A stretch of 64,000 nt of DNA from Streptomyces viridochromogenes DSM 40736 (GTDB lineage Bacteria; Actinomycetota; Actinomycetes; Streptomycetales; Streptomycetaceae): contig NZ_GG657757.1 of NCBI RefSeq assembly GCF_000158955.1, forward strand, positions 5,386,989 to 5,450,988, read 5' to 3'. Below, one piece after another: positions 16,031-24,323 of the stretch. Position 1 is the stretch's first letter, and every line of letters begins with the position of its first letter. Made by a program: the position numbers and the translations under genes. The notes beneath the pieces were generated by a model. The model was given only the letters and a program-made list of their open reading frames with translations. It did not search any database and was not told the DNA's origin.

Positions 16031-16339
16031 GTGACGACCACCAGCTCCAAGGTTGCCATCAAGCCGCTCGAGGACCGCATCGTGGTCCAGCCGCTCGACG
16101 CCGAGCAGACCACCGCCTCTGGCCTGGTCATCCCGGACACCGCCAAGGAGAAGCCCCAGGAGGGCGTCGTCCTGGCCGTGGGCCCGGGCCGCTTCGAGGA
16201 CGGCAACCGTCTTCCGCTCGACGTCTCCGTCGGCGATGTCGTGCTCTACAGCAAGTACGGCGGCACCGAGGTGAAGTACAACGGCGAGGAGTACCTCGTC
16301 CTCTCGGCCCGCGACGTGCTCGCGATCGTCGAGAAGTAA
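16031..16339 (+). CDS. groES: co-chaperonin GroES
   Basis: The 102-residue GroES lid of the chaperonin. It has the beta-barrel start IKPLEDRIVVQPLDAEQTT, the mobile loop ASGLVIPDTAKEKPQEG (about 29-45) and C-terminal EEYLVLSARDVLAIVEK. The GTG start at 16031 has a purine-rich GGGGGAGG upstream. It is the first gene of a groES-groEL1 operon under two CIRCE operators, so it is induced by heat when HrcA fails to bind. Confidence 0.97.
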   Translation: MTTTSSKVAIKPLEDRIVVQPLDAEQTTASGLVIPDTAKEKPQEGVVLAVGPGRFEDGNRLPLDVSVGDVVLYSKYGGTEVKYNGEEYLVLSARDVLAIVEK

Positions 16340-16363
16340 TTCACCCAAGCACATTGCTTTGAG

Positions 16364-16415
16364 CTGCGCCCCTGGCCCCCGCGATCGACAAGAAGCCGGG
16401 CGTCCAGGGGCGCAG
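16364..16415 (+). terminator. intercistronic hairpin between groES and groEL1
   Basis: CTGCGCCCCTGG (16364-16375) pairs perfectly with CCAGGGGCGCAG (16404-16415) across a 28-base loop. There is no T-run. It could be an RNA processing or attenuation site that lets groES and groEL1 reach different transcript levels. Confidence 0.6.
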
Positions 16416-16454
16416 TGCCGTTAACCCAGATTCCGGAAGAGGGCTCACGCTCCC

Positions 16455-18080
16455 ATGGCGAAGATCCTGAAGTTCGACGAGGACGCCCGTCGCGCCCTCG
16501 AGCGCGGCGTCAACAAGCTTGCCGACACGGTCAAGGTGACGATCGGCCCCAAGGGCCGCAACGTCGTCATCGACAAGAAGTTCGGCGCTCCCACCATCAC
16601 CAACGACGGTGTGACCATCGCCCGCGAGGTCGAGGTCGAGGACCCGTACGAGAACCTCGGTGCCCAGCTGGTCAAGGAGGTGGCGACCAAGACCAACGAC
16701 ATCGCGGGTGACGGTACGACCACCGCGACCGTGCTCGCCCAGGCGCTCGTGCGCGAGGGCCTGAAGAACGTCGCCGCCGGTGCCTCCCCGGCCGCCCTGA
16801 AGAAGGGCATCGACGCCGCCGTCGCCGCCGTCTCCGAGGACCTGCTCGCGTCGGCCCGCCCGATCGACGAGAAGTCCGACATCGCCGCCGTCGCCGCGCT
16901 GTCCGCCCAGGACCAGCAGGTCGGCCAGCTCATCGCCGAGGCGATGGACAAGGTCGGCAAGGACGGTGTCATCACCGTCGAGGAGTCCAACACCTTCGGT
17001 CTGGAGCTGGACTTCACCGAGGGCATGGCCTTCGACAAGGGCTACCTGTCGCCGTACTTCGTGACGGACCAGGAGCGCATGGAAGCCGTCCTGGACGACC
17101 CGTACATCCTCATCACGCAGGGCAAGATCTCCGCCATCGCGGACCTGCTGCCGCTGCTGGAGAAGGTCATCCAGGCCAACGCCTCCAAGCCGCTGCTGAT
17201 CATCGCCGAGGACGTCGACGGCGAGGCGCTGTCCACCCTCGTCGTGAACAAGATCCGCGGCACCTTCAACGCCGTCGCGGTGAAGGCCCCCGGCTTCGGC
17301 GACCGCCGCAAGGCGATGCTGCAGGACCTGGCCGTCCTCACCGGCGCCACGGTCGTCTCCGAGGAGGTCGGCCTCAAGCTCGACCAGGTCGGTCTGGACG
17401 TCCTCGGCTCCGCCCGCCGCGTCACCGTCACCAAGGACGACACCACGGTCGTCGACGGCGCCGGCAACAAGGACGACGTGCAGGGCCGCGTCGCCCAGAT
17501 CAAGGCCGAGATCGAGTCCACCGACTCCGACTGGGACCGCGAGAAGCTCCAGGAGCGCCTCGCGAAGCTGGCCGGCGGCGTGTGCGTCATCCGTGTGGGT
17601 GCCGCCACCGAGGTCGAGCTCAAGGAGCGCAAGCACCGTCTGGAGGACGCCATCTCCGCGACCCGCGCCGCGGTCGAGGAGGGCATCGTCTCCGGTGGTG
17701 GCTCCGCGCTCGTCCACGCCGTGAAGGTCCTCGAGGGCAACCTCGGCAAGACCGGCGACGAGGCCACCGGTGTCGCGGTCGTCCGCCGCGCCGCCGTCGA
17801 GCCGCTGCGCTGGATCGCCGAGAACGCCGGCCTGGAGGGCTACGTCATCACCTCCAAGGTCGCCGAGCTCGACAAGGGCCAGGGCTTCAACGCCGCCACC
17901 GGCGAGTACGGCGACCTGGTCAAGGCCGGCGTCATCGACCCGGTGAAGGTCACCCGCTCCGCCCTGGAGAACGCCGCCTCCATCGCCTCCCTCCTCCTCA
18001 CGACCGAGACCCTGGTCGTCGAGAAGAAGGAAGAGGAGGAGCCGGCCGCCGCGGGCCACGGCCACGGCCACGCCCACTGA
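16455..18080 (+). CDS. groEL1: chaperonin GroEL1 with His-rich C-terminus
   Basis: The 541-residue 60-kDa chaperonin. It has the ATP-binding GDGTTTATVLAQALV (about 85-99), the apical domain and the hinge sequence GGGSALVHA. It begins AKILKFDEDARRALERGVN. The tail ends AAAGHGHGHAH rather than the GGM repeats of the classical folding chaperonin; this His-rich end is the mark of the actinobacterial GroEL1 paralogue that is linked to groES. A second groEL elsewhere in the genome is expected. The ATG at 16455 has GGAAGAGGG upstream. Expression is driven from the CIRCE-controlled promoter before groES. Confidence 0.97.
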   Translation: MAKILKFDEDARRALERGVNKLADTVKVTIGPKGRNVVIDKKFGAPTITNDGVTIAREVEVEDPYENLGAQLVKEVATKTNDIAGDGTTTATVLAQALVREGLKNVAAGASPAALKKGIDAAVAAVSEDLLASARPIDEKSDIAAVAALSAQDQQVGQLIAEAMDKVGKDGVITVEESNTFGLELDFTEGMAFDKGYLSPYFVTDQERMEAVLDDPYILITQGKISAIADLLPLLEKVIQANASKPLLIIAEDVDGEALSTLVVNKIRGTFNAVAVKAPGFGDRRKAMLQDLAVLTGATVVSEEVGLKLDQVGLDVLGSARRVTVTKDDTTVVDGAGNKDDVQGRVAQIKAEIESTDSDWDREKLQERLAKLAGGVCVIRVGAATEVELKERKHRLEDAISATRAAVEEGIVSGGGSALVHAVKVLEGNLGKTGDEATGVAVVRRAAVEPLRWIAENAGLEGYVITSKVAELDKGQGFNAATGEYGDLVKAGVIDPVKVTRSALENAASIASLLLTTETLVVEKKEEEEPAAAGHGHGHAH

Positions 18081-18111
18081 CGACCAAGGTCGCCAGAGCC
18101 TGAGTGAGGGT

Positions 18112-18137
18112 CCGGCACCCCGGAAACGGGGTGCCGG
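18112..18137 (+). terminator. strong hairpin terminator after groEL1
   Basis: CCGGCACCCCG (18112-18122) and CGGGGTGCCGG (18127-18137) form an 11-bp perfect stem with a GAAA tetraloop, 31 bases after the groEL1 stop. There is no T-run. Nothing else is seen between 18140 and 18309. Confidence 0.8.
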
Positions 18138-18309
18138 GCCCTCGCCGTTGCCTACTGATCACCACGCTCACGGTCTGGCACGAGGAGTACGAGCGCGCGC
18201 ATCCGCCGCCGCTGCCGCCGTGTCCGACGAAGGCCGGGATTCCGTGTGCCCCACCGGACTCCGCGGTCACCCCTAGGAACTACGGCCGGTGTGCACAAGC
18301 GCCGCGCGG

Positions 18310-19017
18310 TCACAACTCCAGCGGGTCCAGTGCCCCGAGCTGCTGCATCAGCCCCAGCCGGTCGTACTGCCACCAGCCCTCGGCGATCTTCCCGTCCGGG
18401 GTGCACCGGTGGACCGTCGTCCCGGTCATGGTGACGTCCTTGCCGGTCGGCGGAATCCCGAGGAAGTCGCCCTTGTGGTGCCCCTTCCAGGACCAGCGGG
18501 TGCACACCCGGTCTTCCTGGGCGACCTGGTCCTCGATCGTGAACGAGAAGTCGAACCCGCCACGCCACACCTCCACCTCGCGCCGCAGCGCGTCCAGCCC
18601 GATGACGTCCTGCGGGTTGGCGGGATCGTGGTCGTGGTAGTCCTCGATGAACACGTCGTTGAACGGGGGCGCCTCGCCCTGCCCGGCCACGAGCTCGAAG
18701 AACCGGCGCGCGGTGGCCGCGTACAGCTGCTCGTCGCGCACCACGTCGAGATCCGTGAAGGTCGGCTCGCCGTCGCAGAGCGCCACCATCTCCCGGAAGA
18801 TCCGGTCGGTCTCCGGCAGCCCGGAGTTGCGCATCGCCTCCTCGTACGACGGGAACTCCACGATCTCGACGACGTGCGACGCGTCGGCCCGGTCCTTCGC
18901 CACCACACTGTGCATCGCGGTCCGCTTGCCCTTGGTCTGCTCGACCCACCTGTCCATCAGCCGGTTCATCTCGTCGAGCCGACTGGTCCTGCATTCGATG
19001 AGCTGTACGAAGGTCAT
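18310..19017 (-). CDS. SnoaL-like ester-cyclase-type protein with N-terminal monooxygenase-like domain
   Basis: A 235-residue protein with two parts. Residues 1-100 resemble a ferredoxin-like dimeric barrel (MTFVQLIECRTSRLDEMNRL, ASHVVEIVEFPSYEEAMRN). Residues 105-235 are a SnoaL-like domain (RFFELVAG, FIEDYHDHDPANPQDVIG, FSFTIEDQVAQEDRVCTRW, GKIAEGWWQYDRLGLMQQLG). SnoaL-like proteins act as cyclases or hydrolases on small molecules; the substrate here is unknown. The ATG at 19017 follows a GGAGGCGAGG sequence. Its neighbour is an SDR in the same direction, separated by about 110 empty bases. Confidence 0.85.
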   Translation of the reverse strand: MTFVQLIECRTSRLDEMNRLMDRWVEQTKGKRTAMHSVVAKDRADASHVVEIVEFPSYEEAMRNSGLPETDRIFREMVALCDGEPTFTDLDVVRDEQLYAATARRFFELVAGQGEAPPFNDVFIEDYHDHDPANPQDVIGLDALRREVEVWRGGFDFSFTIEDQVAQEDRVCTRWSWKGHHKGDFLGIPPTGKDVTMTGTTVHRCTPDGKIAEGWWQYDRLGLMQQLGALDPLEL

Positions 19018-19127
19018 GACCTCGCCTCCGGCCTCCCTGGGTCCGGCTGAACAGCACCATTGTCCCCACGGAGGTCTCTCGTCGCCTCCTGAGCGGCGGT
19101 GCCGGCACCCGGCCCGGCCGAAGAGTC

Positions 19128-19901
19128 CTACCGCGGTCCGTACTTCCGTCCCGTCCGGGACGAGACGGCCCCGAGCATCCCCCGCGGCACCAGCTTCGTC
19201 GCCCCCATCAGCGCCTTGTACCGCGGGTCCGGGATGGACAGCGTCTTGCCCCGGGCCAGGTCGTGCAGGGCCGCCGTCACCAGCTTGTCCGCGTCGAGCC
19301 ACATCCAGCCCGGGATGTTGTCCGTACCCATGCCGGCCCGCTCGTGGAACTCGGTGCGCACGAAGCCGGGGCACAGCGCCATCAGCCGTACCCCGCTGCC
19401 GGCCAGGTCGCGTGCGGCGCCCTGGGTGAACTGCACGACCCAGGCCTTGGACGCGCCGTAGGTGCCGCGGGGGACGAACGCGGCCACCGAGGCGACGTTG
19501 ACGACCCCGCCGCGGCCGCGCTCGCGCATCGCCTCGGTCGCCGCCGAGGTCAGTCGCAGCACCGCCTCGCAGTGCACCTTCAGCATCCGCAACTCGTCGG
19601 CCATGGACACGTCGAGATAGCGGCCCTTGTTGCCGAAACCGGCGTTGTTGACCAGGAGGTCGACGGGGTTCCTGCGATCGCCGAGCCGGTCGGCCACCGC
19701 CTCGATGCCCTTGTCCTCGGCCAGGTCGGCCGTCAGTACCTCCGCCTCGATGCCGTGCCGGTCGTGCAACTCGGTCGCCTGTTCCCGCAGCCGCTTGGTG
19801 TCGCGGGCCACCAGGACGAGGTTGTGCCCGTCGGCCGCCAGTCGCCGCGCGAACGCGGCCCCGATGCCTGCCGTCGATCCCGTAATCAGAGCCGTTGTCA
19901 T
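19128..19901 (-). CDS. short-chain dehydrogenase/reductase
   Basis: A 257-residue classical SDR. It has the cofactor motif TGSTAGIGAAFAR at the N-terminus, with an Arg after beta2 (VLVARDTKRL) suggesting NADP(H). It also has LVNNAGFGNKG, and the catalytic Ser (NVASVAAFV) and Tyr-Lys (TYGASK). The substrate cannot be read from the sequence. It is closest in look to actinobacterial DltE/SDR-type oxidoreductases of about 260 residues. Confidence 0.92.
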   Translation of the reverse strand: MTTALITGSTAGIGAAFARRLAADGHNLVLVARDTKRLREQATELHDRHGIEAEVLTADLAEDKGIEAVADRLGDRRNPVDLLVNNAGFGNKGRYLDVSMADELRMLKVHCEAVLRLTSAATEAMRERGRGGVVNVASVAAFVPRGTYGASKAWVVQFTQGAARDLAGSGVRLMALCPGFVRTEFHERAGMGTDNIPGWMWLDADKLVTAALHDLARGKTLSIPDPRYKALMGATKLVPRGMLGAVSSRTGRKYGPR

Positions 19902-19995
19902 GGCGCAAGGTTAGTGACCTGGACCGAGTACGTCCGCTTCCGATCAGGGGCTTCCCCGGTGAAGGGTCCGTGGAGACGGGCGCGGTGAGCCGCTG

Positions 19996-20664
19996 TCAGA
20001 CCCCGTGCTTCGCCACGTACTCCCGTGCCTGCCGCAGCACCTCCGGGTGCAGTGCCTCGCCCGCCGGCAGCAGGCGCGGCAGCAGTGTCCGCTCGACGGT
20101 CACCGCCCGGAACTGGAGAGCCACCGTCACGTCGTGGTCCGGCCGGTGCGCGATCTCGACGGGGTCGCCCGCCCGGATCTCCCCGGGCTCGATCACCCGC
20201 AGATACGCCCCCGGCGCGCCCCGCCGCGTGAACCGCTTCACCCAGCCCTTCTCGTCCAGGTGGCCCTGGAACGTGCGGCACGGGATCCGGCCGCTGGTGA
20301 CCTCCAGCACCACCGCCGGCCCGACGCGCCAGCGCTCGCCGATCCGCGCGCCGGACACGTCGAGGCCCTCGGTCGTGAGGTTCTCACCGAACGCCCCGTG
20401 CGCCAGCGACCGGCCCAGCTCGCGCTCCCACTCGTCCAGGTCCTCGCGCGCCATCGCGTACACCGCCTGGTCGTCGCCGCCGTGGTGCTCCAGCTTGCAC
20501 ACCGCGTCCCCGGCCAGCCCGCTTCCCCCGACGCCCTTGGGCCCGGGCGCGGCCACCCGCACCGGCCCGTCCACCGGCTGCTTGTCGATCCCGGTCACGC
20601 CCGCCGGGTTGTCCGTGTACGGCACGGCCTTGGCACGGCCCAGATTCACTGACAGAAGCCTCAT
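19996..20664 (-). CDS. MOSC domain-containing protein (YiiM-like)
   Basis: A 222-residue MOSC-domain protein. The domain is related to the molybdenum-cofactor sulfurase C-terminus and binds a sulfur-bearing cofactor. Visible are GLAGDAVCKLEHHGGDDQAVYAMA (about 51-74), FGENLTTEGLDV, and the conserved Cys in SGRIPCRTFQGHL. YiiM-type proteins reduce N-hydroxylated compounds using Moco. The gene is divergent from a LysR regulator with an 80-base gap, so control by that regulator is a reasonable guess. Confidence 0.9.
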   Translation of the reverse strand: MRLLSVNLGRAKAVPYTDNPAGVTGIDKQPVDGPVRVAAPGPKGVGGSGLAGDAVCKLEHHGGDDQAVYAMAREDLDEWERELGRSLAHGAFGENLTTEGLDVSGARIGERWRVGPAVVLEVTSGRIPCRTFQGHLDEKGWVKRFTRRGAPGAYLRVIEPGEIRAGDPVEIAHRPDHDVTVALQFRAVTVERTLLPRLLPAGEALHPEVLRQAREYVAKHGV

Positions 20665-20744
20665 GGCCGCACCGTAAGGGAGCGACCCCCAAAGCGTCGA
20701 CGCATTATTCGGAGAAGGGTCAAAGGGTCGCTTATCCTCGAAGG

Positions 20745-21641
20745 GTGATCGAAGCTCGTCATCTCCGCGTCCTGCGCGCCGTCGCCGCCACCGGCTCCTT
20801 CTCCGCGGCCGGGCGTGAACTGGGCTGCACCCAGCCCGCCGTCAGCCAGCAGATGAAGGCCCTGGAAACCTCCGTCGGCACCCCCCTGCTGATCCGCACG
20901 GGACGCGAGATGCGCCTGACCCAGGCCGGCGAGGCCCTGGTGCGGCACGCCGCCGGGATCCTCGCCGGGCTCACGGCAGCGGAGGAGGAGGTCGCCGCCA
21001 TCGCCGGGCTGCGCGCGGGACGAGTCCGGCTCGTCTCCTTCCCCAGCGGCAGCTCCACCCTCGTGCCGACGGCCCTCGCCGCCCTGCGCGACGCCCACCC
21101 CGGCACTCGCGTCTTCCTGGAGGAAGCCGAGCCGCCCGCCTCGGTCGGGATGCTGCGCGAGGGCGACTGCGACGTGGCGCTCGCCTTCCGCTACGAGGGG
21201 GCGGCGGGCGCCGAGGAGTGGGACGACCTCGTCGTACGGCCGCTGCTGGCGGACCGGCTCGTCGCCCTCGTGCCGGAACGGCACCGGCTCGCGGGCGCGC
21301 GGTCCGTCGCCATCGGCGAGCTCGCGCGGGAGCCGTGGATCGCCGGCTGCCCGCGCTGCCGCGGCCAGCTGGTCGAGGTGTGCGCGGCGGCCGGCTTCAC
21401 CCCGCGCATCGACTTCGCGACCGACGACTACCCGGCGGTCGCCGGCCTCGTGGGCGCAGGTCTGGGCGTGGCCGTACTCCCCCAGCTGGCCGTCGAGTCC
21501 GTACGGCCGCGGGGTGTACGGACCGTGACGCTGGAGCCGACGGTGCGACGGGAGATCGTGGCGCTGACCCTGCCCGATCTCGCGCAGGTCCCGGCGGTGG
21601 CGGCGACGCTCGACCAGCTGGCACGGGCAGCGAACCGCTGA
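20745..21641 (+). CDS. LysR-family transcriptional regulator
   Basis: A 298-residue LysR regulator. The winged helix-turn-helix is at residues 3-60 (RHLRVLRAVAATGSFSAAGRE, then CTQPAVSQQMKALE). The inducer-binding domain runs from about residue 90 (GRVRLVSFPSGSSTLVPTAL, IAGCPRCRGQLVEVC, LVGAGLGVAVLPQLAVE). Several cysteines cluster in the second half (CPRCRGQLVEVC), which might allow metal or redox sensing; this is only a guess. The GTG start at 20745 is divergent from the MOSC gene, its probable target along with itself. Confidence 0.9.
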   Translation: MIEARHLRVLRAVAATGSFSAAGRELGCTQPAVSQQMKALETSVGTPLLIRTGREMRLTQAGEALVRHAAGILAGLTAAEEEVAAIAGLRAGRVRLVSFPSGSSTLVPTALAALRDAHPGTRVFLEEAEPPASVGMLREGDCDVALAFRYEGAAGAEEWDDLVVRPLLADRLVALVPERHRLAGARSVAIGELAREPWIAGCPRCRGQLVEVCAAAGFTPRIDFATDDYPAVAGLVGAGLGVAVLPQLAVESVRPRGVRTVTLEPTVRREIVALTLPDLAQVPAVAATLDQLARAANR

Positions 21642-21716
21642 CGGCGGCGGCCCCGCCGCCGAGAACCCGACGGCACGCGTGCGCGCCTCCCTGCCTGCCT
21701 GCGCAGAAACGTTCCT

Positions 21717-22046
21717 TCAGTTGTTCGACGTGGCGTGCCCGCTGGATGTCGACGCCGACACCAGCCGGTTGCGCGCCCGCCCCATGAGCTCTTCGCGCTC
21801 GTCCTCGGTCAGCCCGCCCCACACGCCGTACGGTTCACGCACCGCCAGCGCGTGGGCAGCGCACTCGGCGCGTACCGGGCACCTCATGCAGACCTCTTTG
21901 GCCGAGTTCTCGCGAGCACTCCGAGCCGCACCGCGTTCGCCCTCCGGATGGAAGAAGAGCGAGCTGTCCACCCCACGACAGGCAGCCAGCAGCTGCCAGT
22001 CCCACAGGTCCGCGTTCGGTCCGGGAAGGCGGGAGAAATCTGCCAT
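21717..22046 (-). CDS. whiD: sporulation regulator WhiD (WhiB-like Fe-S protein)
   Basis: A 109-residue WhiB-family protein needed for late sporulation. The four [4Fe-4S] ligands are Cys23, Cys53, Cys56 and Cys62 (C-x29-C-x2-C-x5-C), and the family tryptophan turn YGVWGGLTEDER lies near residues 73-84 with basic residues after it. The N-terminus MADFSRLPGPNADLWDWQL is that of WhiD. WhiD clusters react with nitric oxide, and Wbl proteins partner the principal sigma factor. It is divergent from bldM, with a 380-base regulatory gap. Confidence 0.95.
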   Translation of the reverse strand: MADFSRLPGPNADLWDWQLLAACRGVDSSLFFHPEGERGAARSARENSAKEVCMRCPVRAECAAHALAVREPYGVWGGLTEDEREELMGRARNRLVSASTSSGHATSNN

Positions 22047-22275
22047 TACGTGACCCCTTGTAGCCGTTCTGGGCGGATCCGGTGTCCACGACCGTACAAC
22101 TACGATCTAAGGAGATGAAAATATGACTCATTGCGAATCTAGCTCCAGACACTGGCAAAGCGGAAGAAATGGGTCTGAATGGGGCATAGGTTGTGATGAA
22201 AGTTCGAGGGTCTGCTGTGCATATCTCCACCGTGTCCGTCCCCTCACGTAGAGTGCCGAAGATGGCGGACGGCCC

Positions 22276-22303
22276 CGTAACTCTTTCGAGTGACCGTCGT
22301 TGA
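22276..22303 (+). promoter_or_regulatory. consensus sigma-BldN promoter upstream of bldM
   Basis: CGTAAC (22276-22281) and CGTTGA (22298-22303) with exactly 16 bases between them are identical to the sigma-BldN consensus known from bldM, chaplin and rodlin promoters. The start site would be near 22310, giving a leader of about 115 bases before the bldM ATG. Confidence 0.88.
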
Positions 22304-22426
22304 GAGTGCGAGGCGGTTGAAGGAACACGTGCTCGGGCCGGAGTCCGAGACGGTCGACCGCACAGGTGACGATTTCGTACCAGCCTGGAGGCTCAAGGTG
22401 ACGCGCATCAGCTGCGGAGGGCGGTC

Positions 22427-23038
22427 ATGACTTCCGTCCTCGTCTGCGACGACTCCCCGCTTGCCCGAGAGGCGCTCCGGCGCGCGGTCGCGACCGTGCC
22501 CGGCGTAGAGCGCGTGACGACGGCGGCCAACGGCGAGGAAGTCCTCCGCCGCTGGGGTGCCGACCGCTCGGACCTGATTCTGATGGACGTACGCATGCCC
22601 GGTCTGGGCGGCGTCGAGACGGTCCGGCGGCTGCTGTCCGCCGACCCCGGTGCGCGCATCATCATGCTCACCGTCGCCGAGGACCTGGACGGTGTCGCGC
22701 TCGCGGTCGCCGCCGGCGCCCGCGGCTATCTGCACAAGGACGCCTCCCGCGCGGAGCTCCGCGCGACGGTGACGCAGGCCCTCGCCGACCCGACCTGGCG
22801 GCTCGCCCCGCGCCGGCTGCGCTCGGCCGAGATGGGCGCGGCGCCGACGCTCACGGCGCGTGAGATCCAGGTCCTCGAAGGGATGAGCCACGGCCGCTCC
22901 AACGCGGAGATCGGCCGTGAGCTGTTCCTCTCCGAGGACACCGTCAAGACGCACGCCCGGCGCCTGTTCAAGAAGCTCGGCGCCTCGGACCGTGCCCACG
23001 CCGTCGCGCTCGGCTTCCGGTGGGGTCTGGTGCGCTAG
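22427..23038 (+). CDS. bldM: developmental response regulator BldM
   Basis: A 203-residue orphan response regulator required for aerial mycelium and spore formation. The receiver domain (1-120) keeps the phosphoacceptor-position Asp54 (LILMDVRMPG) and acidic pair (VCDDSP); in known BldM the Asp is dispensable. The LuxR-type helix-turn-helix is at about 140-200 (LTAREIQVLEGMSHGRSNAEI, LFLSEDTVKTHARRLFKKLG). BldM homodimers act on early promoters and BldM-WhiI heterodimers on late sporulation promoters. The start is the ATG at 22427, and the promoter upstream is a perfect sigma-BldN match. No cognate kinase is nearby. Confidence 0.97.
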   Translation: MTSVLVCDDSPLAREALRRAVATVPGVERVTTAANGEEVLRRWGADRSDLILMDVRMPGLGGVETVRRLLSADPGARIIMLTVAEDLDGVALAVAAGARGYLHKDASRAELRATVTQALADPTWRLAPRRLRSAEMGAAPTLTAREIQVLEGMSHGRSNAEIGRELFLSEDTVKTHARRLFKKLGASDRAHAVALGFRWGLVR

Positions 23039-23573
23039 GGCCTGTCGTTCGGATCGGGTCGCGGGAGAACGACGGCACCTCGTCAGCGCCGGCTCCGCCA
23101 TGCGGCGGCCGGTGCGGAACGGGGAGTGGGGGCACGCGAATGCCCCCGCGCGAGTCGCACACACGTGCGCGCGGGCCGGCTGCCGACGACGACGCGGGTG
23201 GGGATGCCGCCCTGTCCGGGCCATGCCGGGAGCCCGGGACGGCGCACCCGAGGGCGCGCGTTCCCGGGACGATCCGAACAGCAGGCTCCAGCGGCGACCG
23301 CCGGTGTCGCGGAGATCGCCGGTGTCGCGGGGATCGCGGCAAAGGCACGGAAAGCCAGGTGGGCGGGGGTGGGCCGGGGGTCCGCCCGGTGCCCGCTGCT
23401 CGTTTCGCGGCTGATGCCGCATCCTTGAGGGTGTGGAGTTCCTCGGGGACGAGTCGGTCGAGCGGAAGGGGAGGGCGCAGGAGATGAGTTCCGGCGCACT
23501 TGCTCATAACGCTTCGGTGCACAACAACGGGCGTGGTGTCACGGGCCCGACGGCCGCAAGGCACCATGGACCG
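23039..23573. other. gene-free interval between bldM and shbA
   Basis: About 535 bases with no convincing gene: candidate frames lack ribosome-binding sites and typical codon bias. It contains two tandem copies of an 18-base unit, CCGGTGTCGCGG(A/G)GATCG, at 23301-23318 and 23319-23336, and opens with AGGGCCTGTCGTTCGGATC, a phrase I have seen after stop codons in other Streptomyces. It probably holds the shbA promoter, but no clear -10/-35 pair was found. Confidence 0.5.
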
Positions 23574-24161
23574 ATGCGCGACGACGAGGCGGTCCATGCC
23601 CAAGGGGCGATCGGTGCGCTCGTCCACCGCGCCGTCGACGGAGACGAGCAGGCCACGCACGACCTGCTCGCCCGTGTCCACCCCTTGGCGCTGCGCTACT
23701 GCCGCACCCGTCTGTCCCGCCTCCCGGGCGACGCCCGCCACTTCGTGGAGGACCTGGCCCAGGAGGTCTGCGTCGCGGTGCTCCTCGCACTGCCCCGCTA
23801 CCGGGACACCGGCCGCCCCTTCGAGGCGTTCGTCTTCGCCATCGCCGCCCACAAGGTCGCCGACCTCCAGCGCGCGGCGATGCGCCACCCCGGTTTGACG
23901 GCCGTGCCCTCCGACGAGATGCCGGAGCGGCCCGACGACTCCCTGGGGCCGGAGGAACGCGCCCTGCTGAGCAGCGACGCGGAGTGGGCCAAGAAGCTCA
24001 TGGCCAACCTCCCCGAGAACCAGCGGGAGCTGCTGCTGCTGCGGATCGCGGTGGGCCTCACGGCTGAGGAGACGGGCCAGATGTTGGGAATGTCACCCGG
24101 TGCCGTCCGGGTGGCGCAGCACAGGGCGCTGAGCAGGCTGCGGGCGCTGGCCGAGCAGTAG
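23574..24161 (+). CDS. shbA: ECF-like sigma factor ShbA (controls hrdB)
   Basis: A 195-residue sigma-70-family factor of ECF size. Sigma2 is near residues 20-95 (FVEDLAQEVCVAVLLALPRY and FVFAIAAHKVADLQR). Sigma4 is near 135-190 (LPENQRELLLLRIAVGLTAEE, MLGMSPGAVRVAQHRALSRLR). Sequence and its position between bldM and guaB match ShbA, which in Streptomyces drives transcription of the principal sigma gene hrdB. The ATG at 23574 is chosen because homologues begin MRDDE; in-frame readings extend about 47 codons further upstream but look non-coding. No anti-sigma gene is adjacent. Confidence 0.92.
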   Translation: MRDDEAVHAQGAIGALVHRAVDGDEQATHDLLARVHPLALRYCRTRLSRLPGDARHFVEDLAQEVCVAVLLALPRYRDTGRPFEAFVFAIAAHKVADLQRAAMRHPGLTAVPSDEMPERPDDSLGPEERALLSSDAEWAKKLMANLPENQRELLLLRIAVGLTAEETGQMLGMSPGAVRVAQHRALSRLRALAEQ

Positions 24162-24278
24162 GGCCGAGCAGCAGGCCTGCCGTGGCCTTTGGTTGAACAG
24201 GCGGCGCGCCGCTTCCGTACGAATATACGAAGCCGGGGGCCGACCGGAACCGTGGAATGAGACAGCCTCGCTTCCCGT

Positions 24279-24284
24279 TAGCAT
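24279..24284 (+). promoter_or_regulatory. candidate -10 of the guaB promoter
   Basis: TAGCAT lies 39 bases before the guaB ATG, fitting a housekeeping -10. The -35 position is poor. A near-palindrome, GCTTCCGTA...TACGAAGC, lies about 50-70 bases upstream (roughly 24209-24231) and might be an operator. Confidence 0.35.
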
Positions 24285-24323
24285 GGACATCCGCACCGAT
24301 CAAGGCCATTTGGGGAAGGTGTC

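Noticed and set aside
22244..22257. Possible BldD box (TCACGTAGAGTGC) upstream of bldM
   Set aside because: bldM is a known BldD target, but this site deviates at two of the conserved positions; not strong enough to annotate without binding data.
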